From Channallabes apus (lineage: Eukaryota; Chordata; Actinopteri; Siluriformes; Clariidae), in contig CM060107.1 of assembly GCA_030522415.1 (NCBI GenBank), positions 51,712,307 through 51,776,306 of the forward strand: 64,000 nt of DNA, given 5' to 3'. Below, piece after piece: positions 43,858-56,394 of the stretch. Under the pieces are notes generated by a model, which made no database searches, was not told the DNA's origin, and worked only from the letters and a program-made list of their open reading frames with translations. The translations under genes and the position numbers were made by a program. Every line of letters begins with the position of its first letter. Within the stretch, counting starts at the first letter, position 1.

Positions 43858-44170
43858 TATTGCTATTCCTTTTAAAATATTGTCTTATTCAATAATATTG
43901 TCATTCACTAAAAGCACCACACTTACCCGACACTGTACACCTGATTGACCCTGGTCTACCTGTCCCTCAATAATTTCTGTCTCCTTTGTCTGTGATTGAT
44001 ATTGTGACATTAGTATTTTCATAAGCACCCATTCTTAAAGCCAAATTGCCTTAATATGTGAACTTGTTGTACTTACTTGCCGTTTAGGTCACTGAAAAAA
44101 TTATCTTATATCCATTTATCTTTTCTCTGTCATTTTATCTATGACACTACAAGGCACGTTTATTTATACT

Positions 44171-45593
44171 CATGGGCGTCGCTAGCCCCCCTAACATTTG
44201 TACTCAGCCCCCCTAAAAATTCTCCATAAACTTCACACAAATTGCTGGTCCCCCATCATCGTAACCCTTTAAATTTCATATGAAAGTGTCGGCAGACTTC
44301 GGCTCCTCACCGTGTTTCAGCGGGTCTTCAATTCACCATCACAGAGGGAGGATTAAGTCAAGGTGTGTGTTTATGATAAATTGTTATATCTGCATCAGTG
44401 CAGTCCTTTCTCATAAATACAGTTTACAAAATGTCATGCGAGATTAATCAGTTAAATCTTCACTGTGTTCATCCTCATCACACCAGCTGTTTCCTCTAGT
44501 GAACATGAAGCCCTTAATACAGACTCTATGACCCTACAGTCTACTTTATACATCAATCATGCTGTTACTGTTTTAATTGGAAAACCTAACTGTCTATATA
44601 AAACATTACACAGTGCATATGGCATTAACTACCATAGAGTTATGAACATAAATGATTAAAAATAGTGACAGACAGCATTCAGTGCCTCGTTTAACTGTAT
44701 AGCAGTGTGATTTACAGAGATAGAAAAATCCTGTTTTTTTTATAAATATTGTATCCAATAATGTCCCAAATCGTAAAATACATTTATTAGCCTTAGAGTA
44801 GGGTTTTTGTCACTTTGATTTAGAAAAAGTTACTTTTTTATATGAATAGAGACAAAAAAGAATGATATTAAAAAGATGCTTTGTTTAATTACATTAAAAC
44901 AATGTTTGTCTATATTAATGAATTTGAATAAATAGCCTAGTAGCTATGAAATGTTAAGGGGTTGAATAGAGAACCTACTGTCTTATTTATGTAGCTAAAA
45001 CACTATTTAAAACTAGATAACATGATCAAAGCTTTAATATTTATATTTAACTGTAGATGGAAGGTTTTTCAAGTCACATAAAAAAAAAGATGTTCTATTC
45101 TTCAGGTCTGCTGCTCATCTGGAGACCTACAACCATGTGACCTGAAAAACCTTCCATCTACAGTTCAGTTCTACAGTTCAGTTCTCTGAAAGCGCAGCAC
45201 ATTAACACTGTGTCCCCAACATTGATTGAAGTCGTTGCATCAGAGACTATTTTTCACATTTTTTTAATGTCTGCCAGTTTCCAACAAAAAGCAGCAGTAT
45301 TGTCAAAGCTTTAACAGATAAATGTGACACTATTGGCCCCCACACAGTTTATTCCATTGTCCAGCCTCATAGGTGTGGTGTTTATTTTGCTAATCAATGT
45401 AAGTTTAAAGTTATATGCTGTTTTATGGTTACATTTTTCTGATTGTACCTGTACATGGAAAAAGGTTTATACGGTAAACAGCATGTGTGATCAAGAAGAC
45501 TCATTTTAGTACTGATTCTGAACAAGCCAAATATGTGTTAAACATCTATGGGGGCTGAGCCCCCCTTAACTGAAAATCCTAGAAACGCCCCCG
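44171..45593. mobile_element. hAT-like MITE (E2), long form
   Basis: Same family and orientation as 18834-19382, but with about 885 bp of extra internal sequence (about 44540-45425). Left flank 8-mer TTTATACT (44163-44170), right flank 8-mer ACGTCACT (45594-45601). The extra segment includes a hairpin (45049-45165) but no transposase frame. The short copies are probably internal-deletion derivatives. Confidence 0.75.
45049..45165. repeat. 31-bp inverted repeat inside MITE E2
   Basis: Arms 45049-45079 and 45135-45165 match with one mismatch (AACTGTAGATGGAAGGTTTT against its complement), loop about 55 nt. Confidence 0.85.
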
Positions 45594-45892
45594 ACGTCAC
45601 TTAATTTAACTCAAAAAGTCAAACTCTCATACAGCATATTCTAGACCCATTATATGTAGAGTAAAATATTTATATTTCAAGCATTATTTTGTTTTCATTA
45701 TAATTATTCTGCCTGACAGCTCATTAAAATAAAAAAAAATCTGGTATCCAAAAATATTAGAATATTGCAGTTTGAGTAAATGACTATTCATTCCATATGA
45801 ATACTGTGTATCTCTTAGTCTAGTTTATTACATGCATGTTGAAAACTGATGATGATCACTCATACAGAAGTTACTGTATCAAAGCGCATTCA

Positions 45893-46876
45893 TGAAAAGA
45901 ATAATTTCAAGGGGTCGCGAGAGGGATTAAAAGATTATATATTCTTTGTGATTATAATACACACTTTTCAGTATTACAAGTAAATGCTATAAATAAATAT
46001 TTTCTGAATTGTAAAGATATTACTGATTGAGTGTGAGTGTGAATAGGGCCCAGGGGTAGCTCAGTGGTTAAGGCATTGGACTACGGTTCGGAGGATCCCA
46101 GGTTCAAACAAGAGCAAGGCCCTTAACCCTCAACTGCTCAGATGTGTAATGACATAAAAAAAAAATTTAAGTCGCTCTGGATAAGAGCGTCTGCCAAATG
46201 CCTAAAATGTAAATGTAAATTGAGTGTTAAAAAAAAATTGCGACTCAAAGATGACATCACTGTGCAGCGACTGACTCACTAGTTTTTGCAACAGCGCACA
46301 ACTGCACGTGAAAACCGCAACTGCCGAGATGGATAAATGTGTTATTCGCAAATCTAAAAATGTTTAGGAAATTGTTTGCCTGAGTCATCAGAACCATGTA
46401 CATCAACCAAGCAAAAGAGGAAGACCCCGTCAGAAAGTAGGAAACGTCGGAAATATGAGGAAGAATTCATAAAGTGCAGTATCAGTATTCACTAAGTTGC
46501 CGTAGCAACCGAATACACGAGTTGTCCCGTGCAGCAGTGGATGTACTGCTTCAATGTGGATCTACATATTTGTGTGAGCAGTATTGTTCCGCTGTTACAT
46601 ATATAAAAAAAGAAATACAGCTCACGTCATGATGTGGAAGATGATATGCGGGTAGCTGTATCCACCATCAGGCCACGAATGAAGCTTTTGTGCTGCCAAA
46701 AACAAGTACAGTACAGCCTTCCCATTGAAATAAGCCCAAATTATTTTGATGTATAATAAATGTAGTCAAAATACTGTGAACAGCTTATGTTTATTGTTTA
46801 TTTTTGATAGTGGGGGTCACGAGATCTTGTCGATCTTCAATTAGGGGTCGCGGGCTTGAAAGTTTGAGAACCACTG
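45893..46876 (+). mobile_element. hAT relic, left end decayed
   Basis: The right end GTTTGAGAACCACTG matches the family inserted at 22096. GGGGTCGCGAGAGG near 45911 marks the degraded left side. Near 46330-46470 a frame starts MDKCVIRKSKN and later reads KRRKYEEEFIK, like the N-terminus of SCAND3/ZBED-type hAT transposases, with stops. A SINE is inserted at 46046-46220. Confidence 0.6.
46046..46220 (+). mobile_element. tRNA-derived SINE
   Basis: The head carries pol III promoter boxes (A box GGTAGCTCAGTGG, B box GGTTCAAA). The body contains CCCTTAACCCTCAACTGC, and the tail GGATAAGAGCGTCTGCCAAA ends in AAATGTAAATGTAAAT repeats, a LINE-type 3' end. Not a functional tRNA: no cloverleaf beyond the boxes. 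Confidence 0.8.
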
Positions 46877-46929
46877 CATTACAATGACCGCAACCTTAAG
46901 GAGAATGTCAAGCATTGTCTTGCACTTGT

Positions 46930-47270
46930 CAAGCATGTTTCTGTCTGCTGACAAGATTTATGCAGCTGCCGATTTCCTTTTCCAGCATTACATGCCCAAA
47001 GTGCCAAAAATAACACTAACTGGTTTGTTGACTATGATATTAATGTGCTTCATTACCCTGCTAACTCACCTGACCTGAACTGCATAGGGAATCTATGTGT
47101 TACTGTCAAGAGAAAGATGACAAACACCTGACCTACTGTAACAATACAGATGAGCTAAAGCTGCTGTCAAAGCAACCTGGTCTTCAATAAAGCCTAAGCA
47201 GTGCCACAGGCTGATCACCTCCATGCTATGCCACACTGATGATCCTAAAGGAGCCCTGAGCAAATATAGA
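46930..47270 (+). pseudogene. Tc1 transposase 3' relic
   Basis: Nucleotides around 47065-47240 correspond to the SPDLNPIEN...W region through the C-terminus of a Tc1 enzyme (CACCTGACCTGAACTGCATA, later GTGCCACAGGCTGATC). Many stops. May be the same family as the N-terminal relic at 13017. Confidence 0.5.
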
Positions 47271-49065
47271 ATACATAAATGAACATAAATTTCAAAAGGT
47301 GAACATGTCTATTCTGTAACTTTGATTGATAGTAGATAGTAGATTTTTTAATTGTTAAGAGCTATAAGCTATTCTGTCAGCCACCACCATGTCTGTTGTG
47401 CTTAACCAGTACAGTAATGTACATCCGCAGCACACGTTAATGTAAAGTGGGTCACATTTAAGTGAAATACAAATGTCAAAATATTACAATATTGGCATGA
47501 AATAAGCAATACCTCTTAATGCTAATGCATCCTGCCCACATGTTTTCATAAATCAATATGAATCAGGTAATATACAGTATATATAGAGTATACTGTACCT
47601 CTGTGATTCCCCAACCATGACTCCTGCAAGTATCAGCAGCAGCAGCAGAACCCCAGCAGCAGTACAGGTGATGATGGTGGTGTAATGAGGAACAGGAGAA
47701 AAGTAAAAAGTACACATGGGGGTGAAATTCTACATTCTGATTGGACAGAGTAATCACCAATGCTGAATCATTATCCAACCCTGACAGCAGTGCAGCTGCA
47801 CATTAGATGCACATACTGTATATTACTAGAATTTCTTTTAAATATTTATGTATGTCAGTACGGACAATGTCTATTCAAAGCTCTTAACTCTTCATGTTTT
47901 TGCAGGAACCAAACCCACCTGGACATTTGATGGAAGTTTCTCATCTCTCTGTCTGATGTTTCTATTGAGACACGCAAAATGTTTACAAGTTTGTCATGCA
48001 GGTGATATCGGAGAAAACGGATGAAATAAATCACGCAATGCTCACAAGCACCTTTCTCTGGGGGAAAATGCATGAACATTTAGCAGGAATTTATTTTGAG
48101 GTAGATTTGACATTTACAATGAATTTACTTTTATCTAGGACAGAAAATACGAAATCTACATGTCTAGTCTGTTTTTATCTTGTGTTCCTCTGTAGCACTG
48201 CAACTCTGCATGTATTTCACTGTATTTCTCAGATCATAAACTTGGCTTAATATCAGCCAGGAGATTTATGGCATTCCATGTAAAAATATATATATATTTC
48301 ACTGCCAGTGTTCCAGTGTTACAAACTTAGTGAGGATTAAAACACTCAGTCTGGTGGAGTTACCGGAAAATAATCAGCAACAATGTGGTGAGATGAAAGA
48401 GATAACAACACGTCCCAAAGAGATTTATTACTCTGATATATTACTTATGCATCATACTGTACTTTATGCTGTAGATATGTTTATTGATGCTAGATAGTTT
48501 TATACTGTTTGTTTTGGTCAGAATTCAGTTAAATATACATGAAAACTGTTCAGAAGCAAATGTAAAAGTAAATGTAGCCTCAATAAATCACCAAGTGTAG
48601 TTTTAATATTAAAATATTAAATATAATAATAAAGTATGCTGCATTGCCAAATACAGAGTTCTCAACAACTAGAGTCAATCTAGACTCATGAGGTCACATG
48701 ACCTTTGTCCTATGGTCTAAAGTCCAATCTTTATGCTCCCTAGCAAACTGAAGCCTTTGTTTCTGATGTGAACGCTCATAACATTGTGTGTATGGACATG
48801 CTCTTACTTTCACTATTAAACATAGCTTTTATTTATATGATCCAACTCCAACTGTTGATCCCTTAAAACCCAAGTGGCACAGATATTCCTCAGCATAGGT
48901 CAATGACGAGTAAAAAATATATATGTGCTTATATAGAAGCCTCTTTGGTGTGTGTTAACAGGGCGGCTTCAGACGTCAGACTGTATATTTGGGTTTTCAG
49001 ATATGTCGAGTAGTTATCATAAATTTTTATCAAGGGTACATTTTATCACTATCAGAATATGAGCA

Positions 49066-49099
<34 letters not shown>

Positions 49100-49468
49100 G
49101 GTCATAGAAAACAACCATAAAAAACGTGTCCATGTGTCTTTGTGCTATGTCTCTGCCTTTGTGCGTTTCTACTTTCTTGCTCCGTCGTGTTTGGGGAAGT
49201 TGGTTAAAATGAACTAAAATTCAGTTTATTATATTGACTATTTTATTATACAAAATTATATGTCTCTTTATTCTGCACTCTATATATCCTCTATGTATGT
49301 CTATTAAAAAAAAAACATCAAAGCAAATACAGTATATGCCCTGAGCTTTAAAGGCCATGTTATCTCATTCATGACGGTTTTGCAGCCACATTTCTTCTGT
49401 AAATGCTTCAGCATTGTCCTTTTAAGTGTTAATAATGTGTGGGACAGTCAATTAGACTTTCTCCCTTA
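47270..49468. other. Decayed receptor neighbourhood and intergenic DNA
   Basis: Apart from the possible TM relic, 47942-48010 matches 17160-17236, and 48163-48215 (AGTCTGTTTTTATCTTGTGT) matches 11314-11365, both parts of the receptor region. An (ATT)n run lies at about 49066-49100. No other gene seen. Confidence 0.5.
47599..47690 (-). pseudogene. Possible receptor transmembrane exon relic
   Basis: One minus-strand frame gives VPHYTTIITC then AAGVLLLLLILAGVMVG, a good membrane helix, followed by a GTACAG donor-like sequence as in the TM exon at 15947. No acceptor is visible upstream and the donor phase differs (2 rather than 1). Neighbouring 47942-48010 is homologous to the region next to the half V-set exon (17160-17236), supporting a third decayed receptor unit. 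Confidence 0.3.
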
Positions 49469-51869
49469 CACTGTAAAAAGTGATTTTTTGACCTTGTAAA
49501 TAATGGTAACATTATTTAAGTATGTTTTACAAACAAATACTATTTTGTCTTTTTACTTAAAAATGTCATGTTTAATTCAGTACATTACTTGCAGTTTCTT
49601 TGTCATTTATTATACTAAAATACATATGTAAATTTAAATACAATCTCCTCAGTAATATTTACTTAGTGTTTGCCATCTTATCAAATCACACCAAAAATGA
49701 ACAACTTAAAGTAAAATGTACTCAGTTCGGCAAGGTAATGGACTACGTGCACGCAGACTCGTGACGTACTTACGCTTTGGCTCCGAAGTTTGAAGCGGCG
49801 CGCACAGAGGAAAGGAAGAGAGATTTCACCACGGCTAATGTGAATTTTACCACGGTAAGTTATTAATATGCTAAGTAATTAATTGAAATATATTTGCAGA
49901 AAAGTGTAGAGTCATTAAGCTATCTGCAGCCCCAGTGGTTTGTGCCTACCGTTTCTTTTTTTTATTGAGGTACAAGTGCTAAAAGTGTTCATGTTAACAG
50001 TGTTAACAGATGTTTGGATAACGTTAAAACTTAATCTTAGTTTTGTTAAACAGAGTTAAAACATTACTAAATGAAGCTATAGTTGACAGAGTTAACTATA
50101 AATGTTACACAGATATAAATATGAGTTCTGTAAGTAAATCCTACGTTAATGTGAATGCGCTTCCTATTGGTTACGCCAGAGGCGCTGTTTCCCACTGTGT
50201 TCGAACAGTCTGCAGCAGAGCTGTGGAGAACTGCTGTGGGTAAGTTGCAATCTGTTGTAGCGCCACAATAAAAGTAAAAAATATAATTTCACAAGAAATG
50301 TCAGGCACTGTTTGAAAGGTATTCAACAGCATAGGTATTGATTCATCTGTCAAGTGTATTTTTGTTCAATATCTGTGGTATTTTGATACTTTTATTTCCG
50401 TTTTGATGTACCTGGTTTTGCCATGTGCTAATGTGCTAATGAAATGCAATAAATTGCAACATCATCCAAGTCCTGAGTGCGTGTGCTGATGAAGGGTGGG
50501 ATAAACCGGGTCAGAGAGAGAAAAATCTAGAAGGTCACATATGACCTTAATCTTGTCAGACGATTATTGTAAAAATGAGTTTTAACATCCGTGCAAACTT
50601 AGCTCGAGGCATTGCCCTGTCGTGTTCTAGCATTCTGTCCCAGTAAAGTTCGAGCTGCCGAAATTTAATAATCACCCTGTTTTTCGCGTCTTAATCACAC
50701 AGGATTAACGTTAGTTTTTAAAATGCACTTGTACAAGGCAAATATTACATTGAACTTTATTTATATTGTTTACCTCTACTATTGGGTATGATAGCTATAT
50801 ATAGAAATTGATAAGGTGATACTGTACAGTATTTTAACCACTTTGCTCTGATTTGTATATTTCACAGGATGTCAGCAGAGACATGATTAAGGATACTTTC
50901 GCCCGTCATGTCATGAAAATCATTGTACTGAGCAGATCTGTAGAAGAGGAAGATGCCAGTATATCTGATGTCATCATTGTCATCGAGGGTACTGAGGTGC
51001 TGCTGGGATGTAAAAATCTCACAAATGCATGTATTTTACTCATGGGCTGCATTTACTCCCTAAATTTGAGCTATCCCCCAAAGCTGAGAAACACATTTGA
51101 AGTGTTCCAGAAAATCTTTCTTGGGCTAGATGCTTTAAAGTTTTCTCCAAAGGTTAACTCTTTACATAGAAAGCTTGTAATCTAGTTGGGCACTACAGTA
51201 CTTGCACTTATTGCACTTATGCTGTTTTACTGTGTTTTTTTGTTTTGTTTTGTGCAAGAAAGGCAGCTACTAGTTTAACATTATTTGCACTTTTATACTT
51301 TTGTATTTTATATCTGCAACTGAGATTGTTCATGTTATATTTAAAGGTTTTATATGTTTAAATGTTTATGCACTTTAATGCACTGTGGTTGTTCTAAAAA
51401 AAAGTTTACTGGAGATAAAATGCACTATAGTGTACCATTTATCAAACAAATGCAGTTTTACTACTTTTTTTTCATGCTCTCATCTGTTAAGGAATCTCAA
51501 AGAAATAAAAGATTTCAAGTAAAATGTATGTCAGTGTTATTTTATTGACCACCATTTAAATACATAAACAACATCAAATGTTAAAATAATATTTAAAGTA
51601 AAGGTTACTCCATTTAAAATAAGATAACTAGGATTATTGTGTAAAAAAAAAACATTTATAAGCATTCCTTGAGTAAAATATATAAAGAAACAGTCAATAC
51701 AGTTTACTAGGAAATTCCAAGTAAACTTTACTGAGATTTTCTAATTAAAGCTACAGTTCTTTGTGTTTAGTTTTTACTTGGAAATTCTATTGAAATTACT
51801 CACATTTTCTAAGTGAAAAAACTTTCCTAACATTTTTTGAGTAAATCCTACTCCAAATTTTTTTCAGTG
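49469..51869 (+). mobile_element. 2.4-kb TA-flanked element carrying host-like exons
   Basis: Left end CACTGTAAAAAGTGATTTTT and right end (reverse complement CACTGAAAAAAATTTGGAGT), flanked by TA (49467-49468 and 51870-51871). The right subterminal region has repeated GAGTAAAT/ACTTAGAAA motifs. Inside are a GC-rich exon-like segment ending ACCACG before GTAAGTTATT (49858), another ending before GGTAAGTTG (about 50239), and a 3' terminal exon (50868-51185) with a polyadenylation signal. No transposase is recognised, so it is non-autonomous or of a type I do not know. Confidence 0.55.
50868..51185 (+). CDS. Terminal exon of an unrecognised gene within the TA-flanked element
   Basis: After acceptor TATATTTCACAG the exon is open for 105 codons to TAG. 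It reads DVSRDMIKDTFARHVMKIIV, then an acidic SVEEEDASISDVIIVIEGTE, then LTNACILLMGCIYSLNLSYP, PPKLRNTFEVFQKIF and SLHRKLVI at the end. The last 60 residues have the look of C-terminal regions found in many multi-copy fish proteins annotated as SAMD3-like, but that is recollection, not a search. Two possible upstream exons are noted for the element. AATAAA occurs at about 51505. Which protein is made, and whether it serves the element, is unknown. Confidence 0.45.
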   Translation, partial: DVSRDMIKDTFARHVMKIIVLSRSVEEEDASISDVIIVIEGTEVLLGCKNLTNACILLMGCIYSLNLSYPPKLRNTFEVFQKIFLGLDALKFSPKVNSLHRKLVI

Positions 51870-52694
51870 TAGTAGCAACTTACAGTATATCTATGAACTT
51901 AGAATTGAATGTTCAAGAATAAGAGTATCATAAATTGCCGAATAATTAAAATACACGTGAACAATGAATGTGACATTTGAAATAAAGTTTATCTTAAAAA
52001 AATTGAATATCAGGCAAAAAGGCAAAAAACAAACACACTCACAAGGGAAACACCTAGAAAGAAAAAGACCACAAGGGGAAAATAATACACTCACAAGGGG
52101 GAAACCATGCTCCAGAAAGGCAAAGCATCTCTCCCGTGTCAACTTTCTTTCTCGGTTAAGTTGCAAACTAAACGCTAAAGCAAGGCACTAAGGGATTTTG
52201 CTCTCTATGCTCTATAAGTTTTACTAATATGGCTCCAGGTGTGTAGGTATGGATATGCTCTTTTAATCAGGTGTGTTGATTTGTCATTGTGGTTAAGTGC
52301 GTGCATCTTCTGTTGATGTTCTTCTCTACTGCAGATTCACTGTTTCATCTCCATCATGTGTGCTGTAATGAACTCTATCAGGACCTGGAGAGAAAAATAC
52401 ACACCTGTGTAAAACCGGCCTGCCATGTAAGCAGAAATGTTCAAACACCATGTCAGTTTGTTTGTGCATCATTTGTGCAGGTTTGTGCTGTAATTTTTTC
52501 AAGATATTAAGAGGTTTTTTTTTTTCATTATATAACATACATATGAAATAAAATTTAAACTCTCACCCCAGCTTTCATTGCGGAGTTCACTCCTCTCTCA
52601 TCGACTCTCAGCGCTTCCACCTTCTCGCAAGACTCATGCTTCTCACTTCTGCATTCCTACCAGGCTTATGCTGCACACAGAGCCCTGGCCACAA

Positions 52695-53100
52695 ATGGAT
52701 CCAGCACACACAGTTCGCTGAGAGGGCCACTAGAGAGCAGGGGAGTCCTCCTACAGTAGGCATCCACCCACAGGAAATCAGGCAGATCACCAATACGCGC
52801 AAAACCATCACAGAAACTCTGGTGTCACTTACCACCCAGCTACAACGACCACCCCGGCAAACTCTCCCCAGGCTTCCCTTCCAGTACACACCATTGGTCA
52901 TGAACCATGCCTCCCTGCCCCACTTACTTATGATGGGAATCCATCTGCCCTTAGTTTCTTTCTGCCTCAGTGCTCCCTGTGTGTCCTCTGCAGGCTGAAT
53001 CATTTCCCATCAAATGATCCAAGGTCACATATCATTACTCTCCTCTCAGGAAAGGCAAGCGAGTGGGGAACAGCATTGTTTCAGACTTGTTGCTTCATGT
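52695..53100 (+). pseudogene. Ty3/Gypsy gag relic, copy B
   Basis: Duplicate of 14570-14975 with the same stops and the LLSGKASEWGTALF core; a few substitutions. The (CA)n run downstream (53226-53248) is shorter than in copy A. Confidence 0.6.
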
Positions 53101-53907
53101 ACAAAGCATTTACAGATGAAATAAGTAATAAGTAATAAATAACTTCTGCATTCTTACAAAGCTCACGCTGCACACAGAGCTCCCGTGCCGGCTCTCTGCA
53201 CTACCACGTCCCAGCCAGGCTCTCTACACACACACACACACACACACAGCCTCCCAATGCTGAACAGCAATCTCGCCAGCGTCAAGTGCATTACCAAGGC
53301 CCCTACATTATCTGCCAAACCTATTTCAAGCTTCACCTAAACTAAATATCAGCACAATAAACTGCGAGGAGCTTCTTCCGACCCTTCACCTGCACTTGGA
53401 TCCATCATGACCTCTCAGAGCCCTAACAGAGGCTATTCTGGATAGTTTTGGATTATATGGGTGAGGTTGATGGGGGGCTGAATGAAAACAAATCTTTATA
53501 ACTTTTTCAAACTGATTAAGACATTTATTTTCACTAGATAAATGAACTCACACTGTTTTGTACACAGGTAATAGTAAAGCAGGTTCTTGGGGTTGAGTTG
53601 GAGTCTGAGTTTGAGAAGCAGTCACAGTAGTTTGTTAGAAACTGGCTGTTACTGTTTTGTGAACCTTTTAATTTATTAAGTAGTTAATTATTCATTCATT
53701 CATTCATTTTCTATACCGCTTAATCCTGTGTTCAGGGTCGCGGGGGACCTGGAGCCTATCCCAGGAGACTTCGGGCACTAGGCGGGGTACACCCTGGACA
53801 TCCAGCTTCACATGCTTTATACACATGAGATCAGTTTACCTTTTACTCTGACTTAGAGGTCTTTAAATGTCATGAGATTATCACTGAAGTTGCATTGTGT
53901 CATTTAC

Positions 53908-54045
53908 CTTTAACAGTGAGTCTGACGTCTCTGTATTCACCACCTTTAACACTACACCTGTAACCTCCTCCATCCTCTACAGTCAGGTGTGATATGAGCA
54001 GAGAGAGATTTCCTGAAGAGTGATCATTAACCCTCTTAACTCTTT
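53908..54045 (-). pseudogene. Half V-set Ig exon, copy B
   Basis: Same 138-bp phase 1-1 half exon as 16935-17072, with one Lys-to-Arg change (VKKV to VKRV). In this copy the following stalk and TM exons are deleted, so no receptor can be encoded here. Confidence 0.65.
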
Positions 54046-54218
54046 CTGCAGAGCAGCACACATTATCATGCACAAACACTGTCAAGGAAATAGTAATTAT
54101 GTTAGCAGGTCTACAGCACACAGGCATAGTCCACTGATTTCCTCGAATTATGTTTCTACTGAGACAGGCAAAATGTTTACATGCTTGTGATGCAGCTCAT
54201 ATCAGGAAATATATACAG

Positions 54219-54735
54219 TGGCTTGCAAAAGTATTCGGCCCCCTTGAACTTTTCCACATTTTGTCACATTACAGCCACAAACATGAATCAATTTCATTGG
54301 AATTCCACGTGAAAGACCAATACAAAGTGGTGTACACGTGAGAAGTGGAACGATAATCATACATGATTCCAAACATTTTTTACAAATAAATAACTGCAAA
54401 GTGGGGTGTGCGTAATTATTCAGCCCCCTTTGGTCTGAGTGCAGTCAGTTGCCCATAGACATTGCCTGATGAGTGCTAATGACTAAATAGAGTGCACCTG
54501 TGTGTAATCTAATGTCAGTACAAATACAGCTGCTCTGTGACGGCCTCAGAGGTTGTCTAAGAGGATATTGGGAGCAACAACACCATGACGTCCAAAGAAC
54601 ACACCAGACAGGTCAGGGATAAAGTTATTGAGAAATTTAAAGCAGGCTTAGGCTACAAAAAGATTTCCAAAGCCTTGAACATCCCACGGAGCCACTGTTC
54701 AAGCCATCATTCAGAAATGGAAGGAGTATGGCACT
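54219..54735 (+). mobile_element. Tc1 element 5' half, copy B
   Basis: Duplicate of 17243-17757; the start reads MTSKEHTRQVRDKVIEKFKA and ends at the same breakpoint before a T-run. 54736-55838 is the AT-rich spacer shared with copy A, no gene. Confidence 0.8.
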
Positions 54736-55838
54736 TTTTTTTTTATCATCATTGACCTATGCCATGTTGCCAGCATGGATCTGTGCCGCTTGTGTTTATG
54801 GGATAAGAAGTAATAAATAATAATACAACTTTTATTGCCAAAACTATAAAGTATTAATTATATCAAAAACCACTGCCATGAACAGACTGTAACTTCAACA
54901 CCCTTAAACATAACACAGGAAGTGTAAACTTAGCAGTATAGTATTAAACACAGACATGATAATGTCTATTGCGCAGGAGAACTGAATCTATGTTCTAAAA
55001 TATTATGAATCATCTAATGGCAATAAACCATTGGTAATAGACTATTTTTTATTATTTATATATTTATTTGCATCACAAAACAAAGCCTTGTGATTTTTCA
55101 TTTTTCTTTTCTTCTTGGAAAATATGTCTTTATTGTATCTTACAGGATGTCCCATGAAGCAGAGATGTTCAGCTGCAGTCTACAGCATCACTGATCTGAC
55201 TCCATCTAGTGGCTTCCTATGGTAAGTGCATCACAAGAAGAAAGCTTATAGAATATTTTTTATATCCCAATGCGCATGTAATAGATTTTTTCATATTATT
55301 TTAAAATGTTCTTTTAATGTATGTTTCATTTAAAAATAAATGACAACATTACAAATGGTTGTACTATTTCACTTTGAAACTGCGTGTGTGTGTGTGTGTG
55401 TGTGTTTGTCTCATTATTTAATTACTTAATTGAGGTAGCTATTTTAAAATTTCAGTATTCTGCATATTTAAACATTTTACACACACTTCTGCATTTCACA
55501 CACTTCAGTATTCAGTAGACTTAAATTAAATTAATAATTTATGCAATTCTGCATTCCGTATACAGTATGTATTCTTTATACTTTAGTACCCCTTACACTT
55601 TGGTATTACATAAATTTCTTATTTCTTTGCGTCTTTGTTCAGTTGTTTATTCATTTATTCATGCATGCATCTATTCACCTACCTACCTACCTACCCTGAT
55701 GTTAATTTGTCTATATTGCATACATTATTGACTATGTGTATGACATCTTGTGTGTATATATACAGTAGATGAGACAAATATATAAGATATAACTGTTTTG
55801 ATATATGTATATTAACAATAAATTGACAGCACATCACT

Positions 55839-56394
55839 CATCGGCATCGCTTGGCCATTTTTAGGGGGGTTTTAGCCCCCCTAACATTTGTACTCAGCCC
55901 CCCTAAAAATTCTCCATAAACTTCACACAAATTGCTGGTCCCCCATCATCGTAACCCTTTAAATTTCATATGAAAGTGTCGGCAGACTTCGGCTCCTCCC
56001 CGTGTTTCAGCGGGTCTTCAATTCACCATCACAGAGGGAGGATTAAGTCAAGGTGTGTGTTTATGATAAATTGTTCTATCTGCATCAGTGCAGTCCTTTC
56101 TCATAAATACAGTTTACAAAATGTCATGAGGGATTAATCAGTTAAATCTTCGCTGTGTTCACCCTCATCACACCAGCTGTTTCCTCTAGTGAACATGAAC
56201 CCCTTAATGCAGACTCTATGACCCTATGGTTACATTTTTCTGATTGTACCTGCACATAGAAAAAGGTTTATACGGTAAACAGCATGTGTGATCAAGAAGA
56301 CTCATTTTAGTACTGATTCTGAACAAACCAAATATGTGTTAAACATCGATGGGGGCTGAGCCCCCCTTAACTGAAAATCCTAGAAATGCCCCTG
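55839..56394. mobile_element. hAT-like MITE (E3), short form
   Basis: Duplicate of 18834-19382 with the same mismatched flanks, ACATCACT (55831-55838) and TTTATACT (56395-56402). Confidence 0.75.

Noticed and set aside
46046..46130. A tRNA gene
   Set aside because: A and B boxes are present but the body continues into a SINE with a LINE-type tail, and no cloverleaf can be completed.
47563..47778. A His-run protein on the minus strand
   Set aside because: Another frame of the same segment gives a clean transmembrane helix, which explains it better as a receptor exon relic.
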